Positions 1 to 12,813 of a DNA stretch of 64,000 nt are shown here, piece after piece (within the stretch, counting starts at the first letter, position 1; each line of letters opens with the position of its first letter). The position numbers were made by a program, and so were the translations under genes. This DNA comes from Certhia americana (lineage: Eukaryota > Chordata > Aves > Passeriformes > Certhiidae), in contig CM031857.1 of the NCBI GenBank assembly GCA_018697195.1, positions 93,568,617 to 93,632,616 of the forward strand, in the 5' to 3' direction. The notes under the pieces were generated by a model. The model did not search any database. It was not told the DNA's origin and saw nothing but the letters and a program-made list of their open reading frames with translations.

Positions 1-1460
1 TCAGTACTACTTTAACAATAGATCACAAGCAAGACCTCAGTTACATGAGAAGAACCATTCAACACTAATTTTCTAGAACTACAATTTAAAAACTGAAAAA
101 AATAACTGTGCTGTAGGTTTCAGACCCTTAAAAAAAGCCAGGAACAGTGTATTTGGTCAATACCCATTTGCTTTTGCTGGAGCCTACCCACAGCCTTTGA
201 AAACTCTCAACAATATTCTGGATTTTGGGGGTCTCATGGGTGAAAAGGATATTGTGTGATATTTCAGAAAAGGACTGCATATAGTGGAATGTTTCTTCAA
301 AGAAATCTATATTACTGAAGTTGTGTAACTTTTCTTCTGTGTAATTGCATCTCAGATGACAGATGGTTTTAGAAGAATTGCTGAATATGCAGTGTTCAGA
401 ACATGATGGTCATAGCCTGGACTCCTACATGTCTGCTCCTCACTATTCACTGTAATTTGAGTTTAAAGGATAAATTCAGACAGATAATTACACACTTTTT
501 GCCAGTCATTCACTCTGCTTCACTGAAACAATAGATTTGCTATTTGATTAATTTAAAAAGAAAATAAAAATTAACATCCTTGGCTTCATCCAGGTCTAGG
601 GAATCAAAATGACCTTCAAGGTCAGTTCCATCATAACTAATTTTCATTCTTTATGTCTGTATTGAAGAGGACTAAATATGAGACAGTCACCTAGAAGTGA
701 ACATTTGTGGGATGATTCATCTGCTATATTTTTTACATCATCCATAAAATGAGATAAATTAAGCTCTTCAATCAGATGAACTCCATTCCCAAGCTGGACA
801 CTGGCTGCCTACATGCAGGGTTTGGATCATATGACACCTAAGAAAAGGGTACCATGGTTTCAACTGTAGAACTGCTTAGGGAAGCAACTAGTTGATCCTG
901 AATATAACCTGGAGTTGATGTATCTGAATTTCCTGAGTTCTCCTGGACTTGTGAACTGTGTGTGTACCTGTGTCTGTAAGCTTCCTCCCCATCTCTTCTC
1001 CCCAAAATGTAAATTGGGCATTGTTTTGGCACACACCTGTTTGCTGAAAACATGGCTTGTGAGCAGGATCCTACAATCATGAAAACAGTCACAGTCCTTG
1101 CCAAGGTACACGAAGATTGAAGCAAAATTTTGTCCTAAGTCAAATCTAGGCCCAAGCTTGCATCTCCCATGAGACTGGAGGTTATGTTAGAACCTCCTTG
1201 GCAAAGCTGAACTGGTTCAAAATAAAATTTAAGATTAAAAAGTGAGGAGGGAGTCTCTAAAAGAGAGTTGTCAGACACCACTGAAGAGGATAGCTGCAGC
1301 TGCAGTCGGGTGAGCTGAGCTGCAGCAGTGAGAGCAGCACTGGGAAAAGCCCCAACCACTTCACACTTGTTTTGCATAGTGTCTGTGTGGTATTTCGTCT
1401 TTATTTTGTTGAGTTTACATTTTTTTTTCCCTGCTACCATTGTTGGTAACAGATGAAAAT

Positions 1461-1500
1461 AATTGTTGTTGTTGTTGTTTGTTTGTTTATTTGTTTCTTT
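1461..1500 (+). repeat. GTT/GTTT microsatellite
   Basis: (GTT)n passing into GTTT/ATTT units; it is T-rich. Confidence 0.9.
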
Positions 1501-4500
1501 TTCAGTATGGGAAACACTATCAGTGCTGCTGGGTTCTGAAAAGTAAGCGTCAAACCCAAAATGTGTAGTGATCTAGAATATTGGCTTCTCTTGTACCAAT
1601 GGCTTTTTATGCAAAGATATGGACACCAGTTGGTATAACAATTTACTGTTTCACAAACACTTGGAACAGAGTGTCTCATACTTAATGAAAAATGACACCC
1701 ATGTACTGAAATGAAAATGAACACTGAAAGCTTTCCAGTGGACATGCAATCAAACAGCAGGTAGCAGGTTTGCAAAGTAAATTCAGTTCAGATGAAATTG
1801 TTTCCAACGGAATTCAAAATATTTAAAGGTGTTAAAGTTTATTTGCAGGTTTGAAATCTGGTACTTGCTGTTACTGACATTCACAGCACTGTACTAAAAT
1901 TATGGGTTTTTTTCTCCTGATGGATGGTTAGCTTTTTAACTGAAAGCAGAATACATACATATATTCTTCTGAATTATAGTAGTATGGTCCAGGAGAACCT
2001 ATGCTTCAAGCAAGGGATCTATTGCAATTGGAACAGGAAATCCTATTTCGTTATCTTCAGTCTCCTGCTGACTTCTGAAATCCTAGGAGCCTGACCCCAA
2101 CATGGAACAGACCTTCCTAGGCTCTGCATGGGGAATGAAGCTGGAAGGAAGTTCCCATGAGTGTTAAACTTCCTTCAGTGTCCAGCTGAATAAAGAGCAA
2201 AAGAAACTACAGATACAATTATTTTCTAACTAATGTTGATATTGTTAACTGTACACATACTAGCAGAGGAATAACACCTATATTACAACATAAAAGCTTT
2301 GTTTTGAGTTACAGTGACAGTACATTGGAGACCATGCTAACATGTTGTATATGTCAGCATGGACTAGGCATGCAGGACTATACCTGCAATAGTATATATT
2401 CAGCTAGTTAGATTGAAGCCTGAAAGGAGGCTGTAAAATTAGTTTTGCTATAGCAAAGAAGGTACCATAAAATATAAACTCACATGTGCAGCACTCTGTG
2501 CTTCCCACATCACTCTGAAAATGAAGCTTGTAGATTGCTGGTGTACCTGCCAAATAGGGAAGCTCCAACCTGATGAGCTTTACTTTGCCTTCCTACTCAG
2601 AGTGACGTAGTGATGTCAACAGCCAGAGGTGTGACCTGGTTAGAAAGGGAAAATTCCCAAACAAAAGAAACCCGCTGAATTGCCAATAGAGAAAATGCCT
2701 GCCAGCATAGGAGCTGAGAGAGCTGAGAGCCTGGGAATTGAACACATGAACCTGAAGCATCCTTGAGTATTGTGGGTGGCATCTTTGAAGTGCATCTGGG
2801 TATCTAGAAACTGATGACATCCTGAGATACCATCAGTAAGTGAGAAAACAACAACCTGTCGTTGCAACTTGTCATCCAAAAGATGATAAATAGTCTGAAA
2901 AAAAGGGAAAACATCCTAAGAATCTAAGATTTCATAATTGCCATGGGCAGTTCTAACTCCAGGAAAAGAGAAAAAGCCTGGAAAACAAAAAATTGTTTTG
3001 AAGGAACAGAAAGCATCATTCTTTGACTCTTGTGAAAAGTTAAAATCAACAGCACCTACTGGCTAATCAAAGTGGTGGTGTTCTACATTCTCTTACATTT
3101 CCATCATATATAAATGACTTAGTTTTTATTTTAAATGGAGCCTCTCTCATTGAGAATTTGCTATGCAGCATGTACTTTCCCAAACTCTCCACATGATCTC
3201 CTGTAAGATCTTGGTCCCTCACCGGGGACAGTTCTGGCTGACCCTAAACTTTATGTCGTGGATCATCTTTGAAATGAGGTTTTGTCTGTTATTCTGTTGA
3301 AACCCCTGAACTTGGTTCTGGGATCATTTCAGTCTGTCCTCCCATTTCTGGGTTGGCTAGGCCATCCCTCTGGGATCAGTTTTGGATCTACCCTGTAGGA
3401 TAGTTTGGCCCTTTTTGAAGTCTTTTTAATGCACTTGAAACCAATATTATTATGAACTTGCATATATATGCATACACGTAATTTATCATAAATATATCTG
3501 TGGTTATATTGTCAATGTTTACTTCAGTTATGATAAGATGCATCTTAGGGTATGACATCACAGTGAAATGTTAATTCATGGTAACACTATCACAACAAAT
3601 TAACTACAAAATACTCAATTTTATACTACAATTAATAAGTTTAACAGGAGATCTGAAGATGAAATGGTGGCATTTTCCTGCTACTTACTCAAGTCTCTTT
3701 TCTAATATTTAGTCAAAACTAGTAGCTATCAATTCAGTGAATCTTAAAGCCAGCAGAGAGAATATTATCTGCATCATGTAAGTGTCAACTAATTCCTCTG
3801 AAAACAATGCCACCATTTAATACATAGTGTTTAATTGCTTCTATCTGTGAGACCACAAGCTCTAATTTTTTGTTAACTCCTAGCAGACCAGATGAGGAAA
3901 AGTATGAGATTGATAGAGATTTCTGGTAGGAATTTTTTTTAAAAATATTATTTTATTTAGAATATTGAAACCGTTTCTTTCGCAAAAGGTGAGAATTTTA
4001 AGGCTATTTACGTATCTTAACTACCAAATTAAACAAGGCTTAGACAGCTAAGTATTTTTTGCAGTCTTATTATTCCCTTCAATTGTAATGTTAATTTATT
4101 TTTTCTATTTATCCTTCATACAAACACTAGTTCACTAGTTAATTATTATTTTGGAGAGACAGGAAGTCAAGACTAAGCAAAAAGTGGCTAAACAATATGA
4201 AACAAGTTATTCTGTCACTTAATAGCAATTCCAATGTAATAGAATGTTTACTTTCTCATTCAGAGCAGATTGCACATCATGTGTAATGAGTAGTTATAAA
4301 TTGCCTTTGAATCTAAGAAAATTTGGAGAGTGTCATTGTTTTCTAGTTGTAATAAAATATTAATTTTGGTTCATTTACAGTCGTTTTGGGGAAGAAAAAT
4401 TACTACAATCTTTAGGCCACATTACTCACTTTCCCCACACTTGGCAGAAATGTTGCTGACATTTTAGCAATAATGAGTGTCTGGCAACATATCTTCAGAA

Positions 4501-6593
4501 GGATCAAACAATATCTTACAACCAGAGAAGTTCTCGTGACAGATGTCCAACTGAAAGCTTTGTCCTGGCTGACACATAAGCGTTTATTGTCCGGGTAACT
4601 CTAGGCTAATCTACCTAAATCTAAATATTTAAAATAAGACTTTTTGGAGGTCAGTCAAGATTTTAAATGATGAATGCTTCTCTGCAGTGCTGTGTTGTGC
4701 AAGAAATCTCTCCCCAGATTTTCATATTGTCTCTGTTGCTAGAAGGAAATATTTCTTTTGGAAATAGAGGGCAATTTCCTCAGTCTTCATGTCACTCAGC
4801 TGAATGAACACATAGATATTTCTGTACAACTTACTATGTCATCAATGATACAAATCACATAAATATTCATAGAATTAATACCACATAGATTAAGAGTGCA
4901 GTATAACTTTTCCTCAAATAGTGTCCTAGTAGCATTTTTGCTGGCGAAAAAAATGCCGTAATGAGGGTTTTCCTGCAGTTCTTACAAAAATAATTTTAAA
5001 AACCCACAAACCTCTACTTTCTGTATTGGAATGGATGTTAATTTTAAATATTCTAAAGAGAAGAATATAGGACAAACCTCATAGGAATTTGTTTGAAGAC
5101 ATCTGGTGCCCCAGAAGCCATGTTGCAGGAACCAAATTCTATGTTAGGGACACTGAAAGCCCCAAGATATCCTTTTCTGGCCTTTTAGTACTATGCATGA
5201 GACCCAGTGGTCCCAGCAGGTCACTGGAAGTAACCAACTGCAGGACCTGGAAGGAATTCAGGCAGAGAACAGATGCAGATGAGGTATTTAGATATTTACA
5301 TAGAAACTAATCACCATTTCCTTGTCCCAGAGAATATTTAAATATTTTTTGTGAAGCAAAATATGTAGAAGATCAGTAAGCAAAGCAGGACTTACCCCAG
5401 AGTACTTCCATTTTATTGACTCATAAAATCCTTGTATATTTTAAACTGCATACAGTATTCTAGATCTGAATACCAATAGCCTAATTCTAGATAGCACTTA
5501 ATAGATTGATCCCTATCAACAGACTTGTGGAGAGAAGGAAAAGAAAAGGCAGAGGGGTACATCCCCTGATCTATGAGTTTGGGCCCTTTTTGCAAAGCAC
5601 TGTTTGGCTGTATGTATTCAGAAATCTTCATTCAAATTTATGGATATTTTTGAGGTGCTTAAATCCACATTTTTTAGTGAATAAAATATAATGTAACTAA
5701 GTTCCAGCTCTGTATTTAGCCTGTCACTAGAAATAGTTAACTCTTCAAAATTTCCCTAAATAGATACAAGGAGAATCCAGCAGGGAGGAGAGAAATAAAA
5801 AGGGGAATTGGTGAGAAATCAGAAAGAAGATCAAAGTTTGGTTTAGATCTTGTTTTTTGTACAAAAGCTGTCCCATGAATAGGAAATTGAAACCAAGTGA
5901 TTCAATAGCACTCATTTCAGACTTTGTTGTGTACACTTATCTAAAAACTTCAGCATTGTGGAGTCATTCTGGGCAACACCACTTCCACTGTTTTCCAGGA
6001 TTTCATTATAACTGTAGGCATTTGTATAGTGGATTCGAGGATAATACACTAGGAGGTCAAGAAGAAAGATAAACTTAAAGAAATACACTTTTCAGGCATT
6101 TGTAATACACAAAGGGATTAAGTATCTTAGTGTTGGTCAAAGTCTGGATAGGATTTTCTCACAACCTGTTGGAAGCTCTGTTTTGTTGTTTTGCTTGAGT
6201 CACAGACTTACCACATTACTCAGTATTTCTGTATATTTCAAAGAATCTTTCTGTATCACAAACTCAGACTAGGTGACCCCCAATGGTTAAAGGGAACAGG
6301 AGTATATATCTTGCCTTATAAAAAAAAGAAATTACAGAAGCAGCTGCTGGTATTTAAAATGTATGATATAGTCTGAGTAGAGCTCCTTGCGATGAGAAAT
6401 GCCATTTCTGAACCAGCACTGCCACACTTCTTTAGTTTTGTGTCTGGGAAGAAATTAAGAAAATAAATGTTTTTCATATATACTTTGCTCTTGCATGTCC
6501 ATTAATATTCCCAGACTTTTCTGTTAAAAAATTAAATTCAGTAACAACCAAAGTAATTTACTGATTGTTCAATTTAAACTAGGCATATTTCTG

Positions 6594-6627
<34 letters not shown>
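6594..6627 (+). repeat. Poly-A run (34 nt)
   Basis: Uninterrupted A34. No recognisable retrocopy or SINE body lies upstream, so it is annotated only as a homopolymer. Confidence 0.95.
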
Positions 6628-6629
<2 letters not shown>

Positions 6630-8457
6630 AAAGATTACAACCCAGGTAAAATATTGGGTTTTATTAATCAGGGGAAAAAAATGAATAGGCAAAACCCAGA
6701 GTGTATTATATGAGCACCAGAAACCAGTGCTGTGAGAATTATTGGAGGGTGGCTGAGCACCATATGCTGATGAGTAAGGGTAAAGATCTAAATCAATTTC
6801 AAACTTATGCAAAAGGTGTCAAAAAGGTTAATTTACCACAGAGATGTTACAAGCACATCTGTTCTACCAGTGAGTCAGAAGCACGGAGAGAAATACAGTA
6901 GCAGCCAAATGAGCAGAGCTATTTTCCAGGACAAAAAAGAGATGGGGGAAAACTAGGAGAGGAAGAGGAGGAGGAACAGGAGGTAGAAATTATTAGCAGC
7001 TCAACAGCTATGGCAGCTCTCAATTCAAATTCCCTTATACAAGGAATGACACAAGCGCTTATGTCTTGAAGAAGGGTACACTGTCATTTCACTTTCATTC
7101 ATGCCATTTAATCTGCCTACAGACATTTTTACATTCAAATCACTTCATTCATCCTGCCAAAAATAGTGCTTGTTTGGGAGTTTATCTTATTTATTTTACA
7201 GCATTACCTTGATAAAAAGGTTTTGAAGACATGCTTTCTTAGGTTAAACCTCTCCTTAAGGGAGGATTACAGACCATTCCTGGTTGTAATGAATCACATG
7301 CTTGTGAAAAGGAGAGCTGTTTCTAGAAGTATCCAGTAGACTTTTAAAAGTTTTGTCCCTCATGTGTTCCAAGAGATAGAAAACACTTTGCCATGCTGCT
7401 CTACCAAAATTCAAAATAGTGCTTTATAGTAGCTTATCCTGATTAAGATCATCCCTGTTTGTTAGTAAGTAGAAGACAGCAGTATCAGAAGTTGAATGAC
7501 TGTTTAGCCACAGTAAGGGACAAAGCTAATTTTAAAAGCAGGCAGAACACAGAGAGGAAGTTTTGGAGAGGGGAGACTGGGTTGTCTAATTGTTTGGGTA
7601 TGAATGATCTAAGTATCTGATCTTAGCTCTTGTCAATGGTGATCATAAGTACAGTTGCCCTTTAGTTTTAACTTCATAAAAAAATATCAAGGGTTTTCAG
7701 AAACCTGGGACACTTTATGCTACCATCTCTCCACATGACAATATGAACTTGCCCAAGAATCAGGGTACCTGGAGGTTCTCAATGAGTTAATGTATTCTAC
7801 AATTGGCTTCTCAGAGTAGAAAATACTTTATTAAGGACAGAAAACTCTCAGAATTTCCTAAATATCTTTGAAGTCTAATGAATAGCTATATGTAGGAACA
7901 ATATGTAATTGAATTGCAGACTTATGCTGATTTCTCTTTCACATACAATATTGCCTTAAGTGAATAAATTGTTAATTTGTGTCAAAACAGAGAAGTAAAA
8001 ACTTATGTACATTGGCCAACATGAAAATAATATTTCTTTACTATATTATTACTTTCCAAAGAAGACACTTCCACATAACTCTAAGATGTTAAGAAATAGC
8101 TGGAAGGGAGACCAGAGGACAGTCACTTGCCACAGCATATATCTCAACCAAATCAGAGCAATTCTTGTTGCTTATTAACTCACTGTGAGCTATATTTAGT
8201 TGAAAAACATTTAAAAGGCAGAGGAGAGAGTTATGCCAGCCCTGAAATATTATCAAGACCTAATAATGAACTAATTTGCTATTAAAAACAAATGTGGTTG
8301 TTGACTTCACCTGCATTAATAAATGTAACTCCTTTTTTATTGTATAAAATATGAAACATGCAGCCTTAATATAGTCTGTGCATTCAGTTCATGGGTTATG
8401 TCTCAGAGACACAATTCTCATACAACAGGTTTGTAATTTGCTTATATATTTTGACAG

Positions 8458-8633
8458 GTGTTTGGAATTTCTAAGCTATATGCCTTGAATAGCTGTCCAA
8501 ATCATTGTATTTTTCATGGTTCTTTGCTGAGAGCCTAAAACAACAACCTGCATCTTTCCGCCCTGCACTGTGGAACTGGCAATATGCTTGTCTGTCATTC
8601 CCTGGTGCAGGAGAATGGAGAAGATGTAGCAGG
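8458..8633 (+). other. Exon-like interval (weak)
   Basis: Preceded by TATATTTTGACAG (acceptor-like) and followed by AGG|GTAAGT, a strong donor match at 8634-8639. The 176-bp interval has stops in the useful frames, so if real it would be a non-coding exon. Such pairs occur by chance in sequence of this length. Confidence 0.15.
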
Positions 8634-9059
8634 GTAAGTTCTGTGTCATTCTGTGTCAAGACAACTTTTGCACTTCCCTATGAGCACACAGCCCTAGACA
8701 GAGGTGCTTGAAAACAACACTGATATGAAGATTTGCAGTCCTGAAAATCCCAGCTCAACTTCCCACAGACCCTTAAAGCACAGCAGTCCGTAGGGACCTC
8801 TGGTCTTGGCTTTATGTTTTTCAACACCCAGAGTTGTGTTTCCTCAGGTACTCATCAGTTTTTCAGGCTTTGAAGCCCTGAGCTGGGATGACATCTCTCT
8901 CCAGCTTTCAAGTACAGACATTGTTCAATGGGACTGACATCCAAAGGCATTCTTGTATCCATAGCCAGGCTATTCCTACCTGGACAGAACACAAAGTATG
9001 GCAATGTGGCAGTGGATATTATATATAATATGTGGGAAGGAGGGCACCCTACTTCCATG

Positions 9060-9545
9060 GTGCCAGGCTCTGAGTGCAGCCCATGGCCCTGCTATCCATC
9101 CCAGCTCCCAGGGCACAGGCTGCCCCTGCTCCAGCCAGTACTGCTGAGCCTAGCTGGGGAACCTGGGCTTACACCACTGGGAAAGCCCTGGGACAGAAAG
9201 AGTGGAGAATTTCACTGAAGCAACTTCACAGCTCCCATTTTCTTGGGAACTGCACCTGTGACCAGGGTCCCTACCTGAGCTGCACCACAGCCTACGCCTA
9301 ACCCTGTATCTGCTATCCATCACCTTCTGCCCCCACTGGACTTCACACCCGACTGTCTCATCACTGTGGTCTTGCCAGGTGTTTGCAGGGCTCTGGGCTG
9401 GCCGTGGTCACAATCCCTGCTCTGAAGATCACTTGAGCACTTGGTGCTAAGCAGTTAATGGACAAGGAGATAGACCTGGGTACCTCCCAGGAAGGGGCTC
9501 CAGCCCAGTTGTGGTTTCCCAGCCTCCCCTTGAGGACTATGTAGT
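9060..9545. other. GC-rich island of unknown origin
   Basis: About 490 bp with clearly raised GC, rich in CAGCCC, CCAGCC and CTGGG words, and with abrupt change to AT-rich DNA on both sides. Plus-strand frames at 8928-9218 and 9074-9301 are open for up to 96 codons, with Pro/Leu/Ser-rich translations, but lack a start context, splice sites or known motifs. It may be an old, unrecognised repeat or a conserved or transcribed element. Few CpGs remain, so it is not a typical CpG island. Confidence 0.5.
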
Positions 9546-12500
9546 GTGGCAGTGGGGAGATTATGAAAGGCTCTCAGTTTCTCCTCAGGTCAAGGTACAC
9601 CCTTTATCTGTTCTGATATACTGAAGAAACTTCTAGAATTAGTTGATTATGATACAGAAAGAGAGAAAAAACAGATGAGCCCCACAGAAAACCAGAGCTG
9701 AAGGAATCTGCCAAAGGATTTCCTCCTCAGCAGAGGCAGGTGGGAGTGCTGCTTCTGGGTAAATCTCCCTACAGAACTCAAATTGATTGAAAACACAGTG
9801 TGAGACTGAACTCTTTCATTTGTATTTGTCCTGAGTACAGAGCCTGTGTATCTGGTAACAAGATTTTATCTTCCTACTTACAATCTAGGTATTGCAATAC
9901 TTATTGCTGCAGACAAAATCTAAGCCTCATTTTGGTTTCATACCCTTATTTCTGTATTAATAACATAGCATTTGAATGAGAATGTGGCCACAAATCCTAA
10001 ATATGACATCTTTATCCTCTCTTACTCACATGGATGAGGATTCTGAGATGAGCATTTGGAGTTCTTTCTTCAATAATGAAGAAAGTAAGGCTGTTGCTAT
10101 TTCCCTGCTCAGGGAGCTGCCTGCTGCTGGTGGCTGCAGGTACTGGCTGAGGGTGGGATGGCCCTGAGTGCTCTGCTGTCCTGGAGGATCCCACAGTGCC
10201 TAGAGAGATCCCAGCCCCCGTGGGGCTCTGGTGGGCACTGCCTGATGTGATGTCAAACACCTGTGACTATTTCTTCCCCCACAAAAAAATAAATATTAAA
10301 AAAAATTACACTAGAACCAAGGTTATAATTAATTCTGTTCAAACCTGAGACAGACAGACCACTTTGAGTCCTATACAGAAACCATACTCTGGATGTAGAA
10401 GCAATTGAGAAATGTCTTGGTTGTCTGAAATTTCTCTGCACTAGATTGCTACTCTATTTAGAGCTGCAGATGGTTATTGGAGTGGATTGCACTTTATAGC
10501 TCAGAATTAGGAGAACCAAAATAACTGTGTGCACTAGGCCATTACATCCCTCTCTTTTCAGTTCCCAGGCTGTGATTGCCCCCATATAAGGAAATTAATC
10601 AAATTTTCAATACTGCAGAGAATGCCAATGTAAAGCATAAGCAGGGAAATGACCTGTGAGATTACCTAGTCTGCCTCCCTCCCACTGCAACATCATTACT
10701 GTGTACATGTTTTATTCATACTGTCTCCAGACTCAGACAATATCCTATATCCTGATTTCCTAATATTTTAAACAATGGGAGTTTTGCCCCTCTGGGGAAT
10801 AATTGAGCTTAAGTGGCCTTCATTATAATTTTTTAACTATTAAATTAAATTTTATTTTACCCACACTACTACTAAATTGAAAAAGGCCATTTCGCATGAG
10901 AAATAATACCTTAAATGAACAATAAAGTTGCTTGGGCTTTATTACTGCAAATTTGGGGAAAATCTCTGAAGAGAAAAAAACTGAAGAATTCAACATTAGT
11001 AAGAGCTTAGGCTGGATTTTATAATCAGTCTGATTCATCAGAGGTTCAAAAGGTGGCCACAGTGTACCATTTTTCAGATATGTTTTTTTGAAAGCTTTTA
11101 ATAAACTTTTTATTCAATGTTCAGAAACTGAAGCATGTTTTGGTGCTCTGAGAAGTAAAATCTGTACACTTGCAGAGGTATCTGAGATAAAGCTGAGTCT
11201 GATAAACTTTACTCTTGAAATGTATTAGAAGAAAAGAAAACCTGAGTTTAAATGTTTATATGGAGTTTGCTAACATGTCTTTTAAAAAAAAGTGGTTTTT
11301 ACTTGTAAGCTGAGAAAATGTAATATGGAATCACTGAAATGCAATAAAAAACACAATGCATTTTATAGTCACATTTTAGAGCAGAACCACATGTTAAGTA
11401 TTTACATGAGAGTCTGCAACAGTTCCTGGGCTGGATGTGTTTATTGGGTACCACTGGTTTGATTCTGCTTTTCTTGCATCTTGTGTAGTCATTTACACCT
11501 GTGCAATGATGCATTCCACTTCACATTATGTGCTTTTTTATGAGGTTTTGTCAACACCAAGGGGTCATAAAGTCAGTCAATATAATCACTGAAGAATACT
11601 TTTAGACTCTGCATGGTGTGCAGTCAGCTTAAAGGTCTTTTATTACTCCTCTTCATAACCCTGTAAATGCAAGCCATAAATCTATAATTACAGAAAAGGA
11701 CAGTTGACTACAATATTGAAATATGTGTGGCAAAACCCACTGAATGGAACCAAGTCTAGTACAGATCTTCTGACTGCATTTCCCTGCTGCTTCCATTTCC
11801 TGAAAGATGCCCATATTCTGTTTGGTTTGGGAAAGATAAAGTGGTACGAGAGGCTGCAGACAGTCTTTACTCCTAAAGACTAGCTGATCCAGGTCATTTG
11901 CAAATAGAAGAATTTAAGACATAACCTCCATATTAATCAAGTAGCATCTTGTCCCTTTAAAGACTCTGGCTCCATTTCCCTTCAAACTCATTCCAGAGTT
12001 TTTGTGTTTGCCTCTCTTGCCATCTTTAGAAATTCTATGTATTTTTTTTTTATGGTATCTAAGGTAATTTGAATCCCAGAGGAATAAAAAAGAAATACTT
12101 TTTATAGCTTACCTTCAAAATTTTTTATGCCATGAAAATTTTCTGAAATTTTTTTTTTTTTTAAATTTTTCATATTTACATAGAAGAGACCCTCAAAAGT
12201 ACCTGGTAGCCAATGACAGGGAGAACAGAGACAAAAAGGGGTGAACTTCTCTGCAAGGAATAGATGATGAGTCTGGCTTTCATGACTTGCTTCTGAACTG
12301 CCTAATGCTTCACTAATGACTGATTTAAATTCAAGAATTTCTGTTATAGCTGAACTGAGCATCTCATTTGTCTTTTCTGAATGAAACCTTAACATTAAAA
12401 CATACCAAGGGAGTATACTTGGACTCAAGTGATTGAGACAGCCATTTTTAGGCCCCTATTCCTTCTATAAGCCAGCTGTTGCTGGAAAAGAGTTCACACA

Positions 12501-12770
12501 GCTGCTCCTGAATTTTTTTCCTTTTGCATATAGACCAGAAGACTCATACTTCCCAGTGGAAAGAAGGAACAAACCCAAGATTTTTGCAGCAGCAAGTTCT
12601 GCAAGCAGAAGTTACTAATTTGAACTAGATGGTAAAACATTTTATTTTGTGGTGAAAGCTTTGAAGAGTTGAAAATATCCTCATTGTTTACATTTCAATG
12701 AGCCCAAGGACCTGTGAGATTTTTGCTTGAAAACAATTTGAAGTCCTTCTCAGAACAGCAAATAGCTCAG

Positions 12771-12813
12771 AGAGACAAGAAAGAGACAAGCTTGTCTCTG
12801 TGAAAGAGACAAG
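12771..12813. repeat. Clustered AGAGACAAG direct and inverted copies
   Basis: AGAGACAAG occurs at 12771-12779, 12782-12790 and 12805-12813. An inverted copy, CTTGTCTCT, at 12791-12799 abuts the second, making an 18-bp perfect palindrome centred on AAGCTT. Confidence 0.88.

Larger units (their letters stand above)
1..8457. other. No gene seen: AT-rich unique sequence
   Basis: Apart from the GTT tract and the poly-A run, nothing recognisable was found. A modestly GC-richer patch at 1140-1370 (GCTGCAGCTGCAG, GAGCTGAGCTGCAGCAG) and another at 3180-3420 (TCACCGGGGACAG) stand out but match no element I know. Open frames are 113 codons or fewer, with compositions of chance translations. Confidence 0.6.

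Noticed and set aside
6594..6627. Poly-A run considered as the tail of a retrogene or SINE
   Set aside because: The upstream 300 bp has no gene-like frame, no SINE promoter boxes and no target duplication that I could see.
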